This document shows, piece by piece, positions 1 to 5,562 of a stretch of 8,762 nucleotides of DNA (position 1 is its first letter; every line of letters begins with the position of its first letter). The translations under genes and the position numbers were made by a program. The stretch is from DATMBL01 sp050735975 (GTDB taxonomy: Bacteria > Desulfobacterota > Binatia > UBA9968). The notes under the pieces are model-generated. The model worked only from the letters and a program-made list of their open reading frames with translations, was not told the origin of the DNA and made no database searches. The DNA is taken from positions 1 through 8,762 of the forward strand of contig JBOHVS010000179.1 of the NCBI GenBank assembly GCA_050735975.1, given 5' to 3'.

Positions 1-1991
1 GGCAGACCTCTGTAATCATAGACGGGCGTATCGATAAACTTGCGTGCCGGCCGAACGAAAAATACCTCTCGTTTTCCTTTGCGCGCCGCGCGGGCGTTGC
101 CTCGCCCTTTACGCCTTGGGTTCAGCCGCGGCTTGGACACCTTTCCCACGGCGTCAACGCGGATTTCGCTGATCTCCATGCCTGCCTTCGTGTAGCCGGC
201 GCCAACGCCGTAGAGCTCCTCGTATTTCTTTTCAAAGGCAGCTTGGAGCTCCGCCATCCGCTTTTCATTGAAGCGATCCCAACCGACCGGCATCTCGACA
301 CCCGCTGTCTGCCGGCGATAACGCATGGTAAAAAAGCGGCGGAACTCAACCTGGTTCGGCTTGAATCCTTCGCCGGTCATGGCGCTTTTCATCTCGTTCT
401 CAATCCCCCCGAGGCGTTCGTTGATGACGGCGGGGTCGGCCGGCACAATGTACTGGCAGCTCATCACCCGAGTGCGGATGACATCCGCCGCGGCCGCTCC
501 GAAGGCCGAGAAAACGGGGGAGGTAGCGAAGATATAGATCTGTTTGATGCCCAATTCCGCGGCGAAACCGGAAGCGTGCACCGGCCCTGCGCCGCCGAAA
601 GCATAAATGACGAACTCTTCCGGCAGATACCCCGTGCGGACCACCTGCCGGCGGATTAGATCGGACATCTTGGCATTGACGATATCGTAGATACCGGCCG
701 CGGCCTCGTGGACTCTCAGTTTCAACGGCTTGGCGACTTTCTCGTCGATGGCTTTAAGCGCTTTGTCTTTGTTCAGAGTCTTGCGTCCACCGAGAAAATA
801 ATTGGGATCGATGATGCCGAGCGCGAGGTCGGCGTCGGTAACCGTCACCTGTTCCCCGCCGCCGTCGTAGCAGACCGGTCCCGGACTGGCGCCCGCGCTA
901 CGCGGTCCAACCAACAATCGCCCGGTCTCGGCTTCTACCTGCGCGATGGTGCCGCCGCCGGCGCCGATCGACTCGATATCGATGATCGGCTGGAGCATAC
1001 GAAAGCGCTCCACTATCGGCTCCTGAGCATATCTCCAGTAGCCGTCTGTAATGAGTCCGACGTCGAAGCTTGTGCCGCCCATATCCGTCGTGATGACGTT
1101 TTTGTGTTTGAGCAGGCTCGCTACGTAGGCCGAGGCGATCATTCCGCCGGCCGGACCGGACTGCAGATTCGCGATGGCGCTCACATGCTCGCGATAAGCG
1201 ACCCCGCCGTTTCCCTGCATGATCAACAGCGGCGCCTTGAGGCCGCCTTCTTGCAGTTTTGTTTCCAGTCCTTTCAAGTACCGATCGACCGTAGGCCCTA
1301 GATAGCTATTGAGGATAGCCGTGTTGGCGCGGGCGTACTCGCCGGCAACTTGAGAGAGCGAACTGCCGAAAGACCAGTACACTCTTCTGCGCGGGTCGGC
1401 TTCCGCAGTGAGCGCGCGGATTTCCTGTTCATGTTTTGGATTTGCCCACGCATGCATGAGACTCACCGCGATCGCTTCGACTTTGTCCTGTTCGATCAGT
1501 CGCCGGATCGCTTCCATCACGTCGTCCCAGTTGAGCGGAACGATTTCGCTGCCCTGATAATCGATGCGTCCCCGAACGCCGATCACCCGTTCCCGAGGAA
1601 CGAACGGTTCCGGCTTCGTGATCCAGGTAACGTGTTTGATCTCGTCCTCGGAAAGGCCGTCAACGCGTCCGATCGCGCGCATGATCTCCGTAGTGTCCTC
1701 GAATCCCCTGGTTGTGATGAGACCGACTTTTACGCCGCTGTGAGTAATGAGGGCGTTGGTGGCAACGGTGCTGCCATGTTTGAAGAGGGTGGTGCGGCCA
1801 AGCAGCTCTGATGTCTCGAGGCCGGCGGCCTGCGCCGCTTCAGCGACGGCGTCCATGACCCCGCGTGAAAAATCGTCGGGCGTCGTGGAAGCCTTCGCCG
1901 TCCAGACCTTGCCGCCGTCACCCAACACCACGACGTCGGTAAACGTACCGCCCGTGTCGACGCCGATAAGATATTGCTTCTTTCCTGGCAT
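1..1991 (-). CDS. Hydantoinase/oxoprolinase family protein, subunit A (HyuA-like), 3' end outside window
   Basis: I translated this frame by hand from an ATG at 1991-1989. The stretches checked across it are open, including both ends and the middle, and about 663 codons are visible before the window ends. The family usually runs about 690-720 residues, so only the extreme C-terminus is missing. The N-terminus has the ASKHA-type phosphate-binding motif GVDTGGTFTD (residues 10-19). A GNGG motif lies near 260-263, DMGGTSFD near 303-310 and FGGAGPVH at 465-472, all typical of hydantoinase A. The family does ATP-dependent hydrolysis of cyclic amides (5-oxoproline, hydantoins) or, in relatives, ATP-dependent carboxylation of ketones, normally with a HyuB partner. 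HyuB would be expected just beyond the left edge. A Lys/Arg-rich stretch near residues 613-645 is more basic than I would expect. A GGGA ribosome site precedes the ATG. The substrate cannot be deduced. Confidence 0.93.
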   Translation of the reverse strand, partial: MPGKKQYLIGVDTGGTFTDVVVLGDGGKVWTAKASTTPDDFSRGVMDAVAEAAQAAGLETSELLGRTTLFKHGSTVATNALITHSGVKVGLITTRGFEDTTEIMRAIGRVDGLSEDEIKHVTWITKPEPFVPRERVIGVRGRIDYQGSEIVPLNWDDVMEAIRRLIEQDKVEAIAVSLMHAWANPKHEQEIRALTAEADPRRRVYWSFGSSLSQVAGEYARANTAILNSYLGPTVDRYLKGLETKLQEGGLKAPLLIMQGNGGVAYREHVSAIANLQSGPAGGMIASAYVASLLKHKNVITTDMGGTSFDVGLITDGYWRYAQEPIVERFRMLQPIIDIESIGAGGGTIAQVEAETGRLLVGPRSAGASPGPVCYDGGGEQVTVTDADLALGIIDPNYFLGGRKTLNKDKALKAIDEKVAKPLKLRVHEAAAGIYDIVNAKMSDLIRRQVVRTGYLPEEFVIYAFGGAGPVHASGFAAELGIKQIYIFATSPVFSAFGAAAADVIRTRVMSCQYIVPADPAVINERLGGIENEMKSAMTGEGFKPNQVEFRRFFTMRYRRQTAGVEMPVGWDRFNEKRMAELQAAFEKKYEELYGVGAGYTKAGMEISEIRVDAVGKVSKPRLNPRRKGRGNARAARKGKREVFFVRPARKFIDTPVYDYRGL

Positions 1992-2067
1992 TGAAGTCCC
2001 TTTGCAAAAAGATCTTCAACTGAAATATGGGAGGGACCGTTCGATGTCAAGCGTGGCGGAAACAGAA

Positions 2068-2180
2068 GGTTGAGGTTAAGGTTTAGGTTGAGACAGAGAA
2101 GCAGGTTGAGCAGAGCAGCAGCTTGAGATTGAGGTTGAGATGCAGAAGGAAGTTAAGCCTCCCGTTACGGTTGAGCTTAA
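2068..2180 (+). repeat. Degenerate GGTTNA hexamer array, perfect for four units and then decaying
   Basis: Positions 2068-2091 are four perfect back-to-back GGTTNA hexamers with N = G, A, T, G. Beyond them, related units continue out of strict phase: GGTTGA at 2104-2109, then GCTTGA, GATTGA and GGTTGA over 2121-2138, and GGTTGA followed by GCTTAA at 2169-2180. The fixed GGTT-A with a free fifth base differs from simple slippage of one exact unit. The function is unknown. Confidence 0.8.
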
Positions 2181-2187
2181 CCTTAGC

Positions 2188-2280
2188 CTCAGAGTCTGTG
2201 AAAAAATTAAATGTCCCTTGGGGAATACCGCTCGTGGTGAGCATGTCGAACCATGAGCGGATTTTTTCACAGACTCTCAG
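2188..2280. repeat. MITE-like element with ~20-bp terminal inverted repeats around a REP-like hairpin
   Basis: The left arm (2188-2207) and right arm (2261-2280) are reverse complements at 19 of 20 positions, sharing the core GAGTCTGTGAAAAAAT. The right arm abuts an inner palindrome (2228-2260), while 20 bp of spacer separates that palindrome from the left arm. There is no coding capacity. The size, the terminal inverted repeats and the lack of an ORF fit a miniature transposable element or a composite of two short intergenic repeats. I could not define a target-site duplication with confidence. Confidence 0.6.
2228..2260. terminator. REP-like 11-bp stem-loop, possible terminator
   Basis: CCGCTCGTGGT (2228-2238) pairs with ACCATGAGCGG (2250-2260), with one G-T position, across the 11-nt loop GAGCATGTCGA. 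The loop and stem resemble a palindromic repeat family seen in many proteobacterial-type genomes, with a loop like GAGC-TGTCGA. On the plus strand the stem is followed directly by ATTTTTT, the layout of an intrinsic terminator, but no plus-strand gene lies upstream. On the minus strand a T-run follows about 20 nt after the stem, so it might help end the dioxygenase transcript. The terminator role is inference. Confidence 0.4.
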
Positions 2281-2299
2281 CCTTAACCTTGGGCTTTAT

Positions 2300-2323
2300 G
2301 GTTTAGGTTGAGGTTCAGGTTAA
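2300..2323 (+). repeat. Perfect four-unit GGTTNA array, left side of dioxygenase gene
   Basis: Four consecutive GGTTNA hexamers have N = T, G, C, A, so each base appears once at the variable position. The array lies 58 bp beyond the dioxygenase stop codon. Its reverse complement matches the array at 3253-3276 at 22 of 24 positions, so the two could pair as the arms of a long inverted repeat. Confidence 0.85.
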
Positions 2324-2381
2324 GGCTCAATCGGCACTACCGCCAAAACCGATAACGCATAATGGCTTTAGAAAGAGGCAA

Positions 2382-3152
2382 TCAAGTGATTTGTAATCCG
2401 ATGTCGAACTTTGCGGCGTAGCCTTGGGCGTCTTTCGTTAGCGCGAGCATCAGCCGGTTGCCGCGGTGACGAAAAAGAAGATCGGTGTCATTAGTCGTCG
2501 TGCGCCGCCCTTTTGTGTTGTATGGCGCCTGCTTGTGAACGTGATCGGTGATAGTTTCATCAAAGTAAAGCTGCGAGGTAAACTCGTGAGCGCGTTTGGA
2601 AACCGGATCGTTGCGTATCTTGAAGTGGATGTGGACGGTTCTCCCACGATACCACCCTGGATAGATTGTGAGAAACTCCGCGGTACCACTGGTGTTCGTG
2701 ACTTGGTGGCCGCGCAGAAACTTCTTACCTCGAGTGTCACCACTCATGTCGCGAACATCCGAATAGATGCCGACCGCATCGCACTGCCAAACGTGAACGA
2801 TGGCATTGCCGAGAGGGGCACAAGAGCCGTCAACGATGCGAGAGACCTGAAAAGCCAAACGAACCGGCACACCCTGCCTCATCGACCCATCCGACGGGTC
2901 GGAGCGGATATCAGACCGATGAAGCTTTTCGTCCACGAAAAAGGGACCTTCGGTCTGTTGCGGCCGAACTATGCAGGTGGGGATGGTGCCGGCGGTTAGC
3001 TCTGCGGCCTGCGCGCGAATCGCGCCTTCTGATCGATACCGTGGGCATCCGTAGCCTGCAAGCGCCGCCGCCGCCGTCCCCATAAGCGCCAGCATCTCTC
3101 GCCGGCTCAAGCGTCCGAGTGCAAGGGTTTTCTTCCAGGTAAGGTTATCCAT
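2382..3152 (-). CDS. Intradiol ring-cleavage dioxygenase with Tat-type signal
   Basis: The 256-residue protein starts at an ATG preceded by an AAGAGG ribosome site. Family members use non-haem Fe(III) to split catechol-type rings between the two hydroxyls, giving muconate-type products. Visible signatures are TEGPFF (67-72), WQCDAVGIY (122-130) and WYRGRTVHIHF (167-177). These supply the expected Tyr-Tyr-His-His iron ligands: Y130, Y168 (Y164 is an alternative), H174 and H176. The N-terminus has a twin-arginine motif (SRREMLALMG, 16-25) followed by a small-residue hydrophobic run, so export by Tat is likely. Cys36 sits where a lipoprotein cysteine might, but the lipobox is not canonical. The single-chain form and export signal fit the protocatechuate 3,4-dioxygenase beta-like group of unknown substrate rather than cytosolic PcaGH. 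The gene is bracketed by inverted GGTTNA arrays, so it may be a late insertion in the cluster. Confidence 0.92.
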   Translation of the reverse strand: MDNLTWKKTLALGRLSRREMLALMGTAAAALAGYGCPRYRSEGAIRAQAAELTAGTIPTCIVRPQQTEGPFFVDEKLHRSDIRSDPSDGSMRQGVPVRLAFQVSRIVDGSCAPLGNAIVHVWQCDAVGIYSDVRDMSGDTRGKKFLRGHQVTNTSGTAEFLTIYPGWYRGRTVHIHFKIRNDPVSKRAHEFTSQLYFDETITDHVHKQAPYNTKGRRTTTNDTDLLFRHRGNRLMLALTKDAQGYAAKFDIGLQIT

Positions 3153-3252
3153 AACCTCTTGTCAAATATGCTAGTCGCTCGGGACAGACGGATCAGCGAA
3201 GACGTACTCCCGTCAGCTTCGAAAAACTGGGGCCGGCGCGCTAAGGTATGGC

Positions 3253-3276
3253 TTAACCTCAACCTGAACCTAAACC
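3253..3276 (-). repeat. Perfect four-unit GGTTNA array (minus strand), overlapping the LLM gene stop
   Basis: Read on the minus strand these are four GGTTNA hexamers with N = T, C, G, A. The array begins inside the last codons of the LLM oxidoreductase: its first unit provides the Val codon GTT and the TAG stop (3272-3270). It is in opposite orientation to the arrays at 2068 and 2300. In this reading frame further units would read GTT NAG, that is Val followed by Gln, Glu, Lys or stop. Confidence 0.85.
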
Positions 3277-4412
3277 TGCTGCAGCCTCGGCATGATCTCT
3301 TTTTTAAACAGGTTCAGCGAAGAGATGACCTTGTCGTGGTGTAAATTGCCGATGTGAAACATGCCCATAAAGTGCTCGGCGCCGCATTGCTTCATTTGGT
3401 CCTGGATCTGCCGCGCCACAGAATCGGGGCTGCCAGCGACCATGTACCCGGCGCTGATCAGGCTGTCCCAGTCGAACTTGGAAAAATCGAGTCGCTCCCG
3501 GTTGCCTTCGCGGAAGTAGTTGAACGATCGTTCCGTCGTCAGGGCCGCCATCAGCCGCCGCTGGTCCGCCGCTCCCTTGTTGATGGCTTCGTTGAAGCCG
3601 CGGTTAAAGACGGTAAAAAAATAGCGCATCGCCGGTTCGGCGATCTCCTGCGCCTTTTTATCGGATTCATCGATATAGATGTGACGGCAGAGAATGAAAT
3701 CATCAGGCGCTGCTTTCCAGCCCTGGTCCCGAGCGACGTTGCGATAATAGTTAAACGTGTCCTCGATTTGACCGTTGGTTTGGTAAACCTGGGCGATCGG
3801 CAGATGCCGCTTGACGCACCACTCGATGGATTCGGCGCTGCGGGCCGCGATCCAGACCGGCGGATGCGGCTGCTGCAGCGGCCGCGGCCAGATGGCGCAG
3901 TCTTTGAGTTGAAAAAATTTTCCTTCGTAACTCCAAACCGGCTTGCTCCATGCAGTCATGATGAGCTCGTAGGCTTCTTCGAAACGCCCGCGGGATTCTT
4001 CCGGGTTCACTCCGTACCAGATATATTCCGGCGGGATGCCACGGACAAAGCCGGCGATCAATCGGCCGTTGGAGAGGCAGTCGATCATGGCGTACTCTTC
4101 CGCGACGCGGACCGGATGATTGCGGAGCGGCAGGATGTTGCCCAGAACGCCGACCTTGATTCGGCTGGTTTTCTGGCTGAGCGCCGCGGCGATCAGATTG
4201 GGCGACGGCATCGTGCCGTAAGCGCTGTAGTGGTGCTCGTTGAAAACGACGCCGTCAAAGCCGAGCTCCTCGCAGTAAGCCATCTCTTCCAGATGCTCTT
4301 TGTAGTTCGCCGCGCCTTTGGCTGGATCGAAGTAGCTGCTGGGCACCGGTGTGCGCGGCGCTTCTTTAGGAACGTGCGGATAGGCGAGGAGGTCAAAGTT
4401 GTAGAATTTCAC
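3270..4412 (-). CDS. LLM class flavin-dependent oxidoreductase (luciferase-like monooxygenase)
   Basis: The 380-residue protein starts at a GTG (4412-4410). A good AAGGAG site lies about 10 nt upstream, and no in-frame ATG sits between them. The bacterial luciferase-like TIM-barrel fold is shown by FNEHH (57-61; the EHH is the family's active-site signature), SRIKVGVLGNILPLRNHPVRVAEEYAMID (83-111 region) and LSNGRLIAGFVRG (113-125), the usual flavin-contact segment. A family-typical C-terminal stretch, AGSPDSVARQI, is also present. Such enzymes use reduced FMN from a partner reductase and O2 to hydroxylate or cleave organic substrates; no reductase gene is in view. It lies 117 bp upstream of the dioxygenase on the same strand. 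Its stop codon falls inside a GGTTNA array, so the original C-terminus may have been altered by the repeat. Confidence 0.93.
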   Translation of the reverse strand: MKFYNFDLLAYPHVPKEAPRTPVPSSYFDPAKGAANYKEHLEEMAYCEELGFDGVVFNEHHYSAYGTMPSPNLIAAALSQKTSRIKVGVLGNILPLRNHPVRVAEEYAMIDCLSNGRLIAGFVRGIPPEYIWYGVNPEESRGRFEEAYELIMTAWSKPVWSYEGKFFQLKDCAIWPRPLQQPHPPVWIAARSAESIEWCVKRHLPIAQVYQTNGQIEDTFNYYRNVARDQGWKAAPDDFILCRHIYIDESDKKAQEIAEPAMRYFFTVFNRGFNEAINKGAADQRRLMAALTTERSFNYFREGNRERLDFSKFDWDSLISAGYMVAGSPDSVARQIQDQMKQCGAEHFMGMFHIGNLHHDKVISSLNLFKKEIMPRLQQV

Positions 4413-4467
4413 GACAATGTATCTCCTTAATGAAAAGAAGCTCCGCGAATGCTAACACTTGGCCGAG

Positions 4468-4593
4468 CTATTTGAAATAACCCTCTTTGGCGAGCTGATC
4501 GAAGATGCTGGCATCGATGAACGAGGCCGGATCCGCTGAGGCCGCTTTTGGGCTATTCCTCTTGATCGCCTCCAGGGTGGTACGAATGTTCCG
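4468..4593 (-). pseudogene. C-terminal remnant of an ABC-transporter substrate-binding protein (NMT1/TauT-like)
   Basis: On the minus strand, 41 codons run from just after an in-frame TGA (4596-4594) to a TAG at 4470-4468. The peptide contains IRTTLEAIKRN, then ADPASFID and IFDQLAKEGYFK. This is the usual style of the C-terminal tail of NitT/TauT/NMT1-type periplasmic binding proteins, where a helix is followed by 'DP..F.D..F...L...G'. There is no start codon or ribosome site. In a neighbouring frame the bases just upstream (4604-4590) read VSVDG, which also fits such tails, so one frameshift may separate the two parts. The family assignment is from pattern memory. It sits alone between two catabolic enzyme genes and probably marks a deleted transporter gene. 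Confidence 0.6.
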
Positions 4594-4689
4594 TCAACGG
4601 AAACCGCCCTTATCGAACTATCCTGCTGCTTTGACGTAAAAAAACTCCTGTGCTCGTGAAAATCGAATCTACTTGTTACGGCGGGTCGC

Positions 4690-5466
4690 TTATTTCTCCG
4701 GCTCGTACTCCAGGCTTTTTCGTATCAGATCCGAGATGCCGCGAGCGATCGGACGGCGAACCTCCTCGCCCACGTGGGCGATGCCGCCCAGCGCGCGGCC
4801 CAAGATCGCGAAGGACTTGGACATCTGCCACGGCAACCCCATGTCCATTGAAATCGCCGCGATGGCGCCCGTGACGTTAACAGGCAGCCGGCGCCCGACC
4901 CGCTCCTCCGCAAGCTTGCCGATCTTCCGCAAAAGATCGCAATAGCGGCCGTAGACCTTTGTCTCCTGAGCGACCTGAAAGAGTCTCTCCGCCCGCGGGT
5001 CGCCTTGTGTGTGAATGCCGTGGCCGATGCCGGGAATGAGTTGCTTATTGGCGAGTCGTTTCTCGACCGTGTTCGCGGCGACGGCATCGAGGTCGCGCTC
5101 TTTGGAATCCGGCGGCAGCGCATCGTTGAGCATCTTTGCGCAGTATTCCGACGAGCCGAGATGCACGCTGCCGGCGCCGAGAATGGCCGCGGCCACTGCG
5201 CCCTGAAGGGCCTCCGGGGCGGAATGGTATGTCATCCGCGCTGCCAGCGCGCCCGTGGTCATCCCATGATCAACCAAGACAATCAGCATCGTATCGATCA
5301 TCCGTCCTTCCTCGGCGGTCGGCATGCGGCCCGCGAGCATCAAGTAAACCATCTGGGCGAAAGTGATTTTTCCTAACAATTCTTCGTTCAGATCGTAGCC
5401 GCGGACGAAAATTCGGTCGAGTTCCGCTTTGCCCATCGAAGAGACGAGTTTGGGTACTTCAGCCAT
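4690..5466 (-). CDS. Short citrate synthase-fold protein, citryl-CoA lyase-like
   Basis: The 258-residue protein starts at an ATG with a strong AGGAGG site 4 nt upstream. The citrate synthase catalytic pattern is visible: His in LVDHGMTTGALAAR (H67), His in GSVHLGSSEYCA (H102) and Asp in GDPRAERL (D156). A C-terminal segment, GLPWQMSKSFAILGRALGGIAHVGEEV, matches the family's final helices. All three catalytic residues are kept, so activity is likely. At 258 residues it is far shorter than full citrate synthase (about 370-430) and matches the small stand-alone proteins annotated as citryl-CoA lyase. The reaction would be cleavage, or the reverse condensation, of a citryl-CoA-like thioester. 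In this setting a substrate other than citrate is plausible. It lies 96 bp downstream of the amidohydrolase on the same strand. Confidence 0.88.
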   Translation of the reverse strand: MAEVPKLVSSMGKAELDRIFVRGYDLNEELLGKITFAQMVYLMLAGRMPTAEEGRMIDTMLIVLVDHGMTTGALAARMTYHSAPEALQGAVAAAILGAGSVHLGSSEYCAKMLNDALPPDSKERDLDAVAANTVEKRLANKQLIPGIGHGIHTQGDPRAERLFQVAQETKVYGRYCDLLRKIGKLAEERVGRRLPVNVTGAIAAISMDMGLPWQMSKSFAILGRALGGIAHVGEEVRRPIARGISDLIRKSLEYEPEK

Positions 5467-5486
5467 GAAACCTCCTGAAAATTGGT

Positions 5487-5556
5487 CTCGTGTTTCGGGT
5501 CCGGAGTTTCGAGTTGATCAGAAAATGCGAGACACAAGACTCGAAACGCGAGACTC
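5487..5556. repeat. Imperfect palindromic spacer built on TTTCGAGT/ACTCGAAA
   Basis: The short gap between the amidohydrolase stop and the lyase ribosome site holds repeated variants of GTTTCG/CGAAAC and CGAGAC. The clearest pair is GTTTCGAGT (5506-5514) with ACTCGAAAC (5539-5547), a perfect 9-bp stem around a 24-nt loop. It may fold in the joint mRNA between the two genes, or be another family of short interspersed repeat. No T-run follows it in the direction of transcription, so a terminator is unlikely. Confidence 0.45.
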
Positions 5557-5562
5557 GCTCGG

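Larger units (their letters stand above)
1992..2381. other. Intergenic stretch rich in repeats, no gene
   Basis: This 390-bp gap separates the dioxygenase stop from the hyuA start; both genes are on the minus strand. I find no credible coding frame. It holds a GGTTNA array that decays rightwards (from 2068), a 93-bp element with terminal inverted repeats (2188-2280) and a second perfect GGTTNA array (2300-2323). Only 1992-2067 and 2324-2381 look like plain spacer. The length suggests hyuA has its own promoter within or near 1992-2067, but I could not identify one. Confidence 0.7.

Noticed and set aside
243..1811. Three consecutive plus-strand open frames (about 138, 197 and 153 codons)
   Set aside because: They lie opposite the hydantoinase A gene, which is intact on the minus strand and has all its signature motifs.
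2068..2323. CRISPR array or true telomere
   Set aside because: The hexamers abut without spacers of constant size, so not CRISPR; the arrays are only four units long and internal between genes, so not a chromosome end.
2466..2999. 177-codon plus-strand open frame opposite the dioxygenase
   Set aside because: Antisense to the iron-ligand region of a well-supported gene; no ribosome site or motif.
3354..4430. Long (358-codon) open frame on the plus strand opposite the LLM oxidoreductase
   Set aside because: It is fully antisense to a clear family member, has no ribosome site or domain motif, and its composition (Asp/Arg/Val-rich) is what the complement of GC-rich codons gives.
4597..4689. Upstream continuation of the substrate-binding-protein remnant
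   Set aside because: Beyond the short VSVDG stretch in a neighbouring frame (4604-4590), I could not follow any family-like sequence, so the remnant was not extended.
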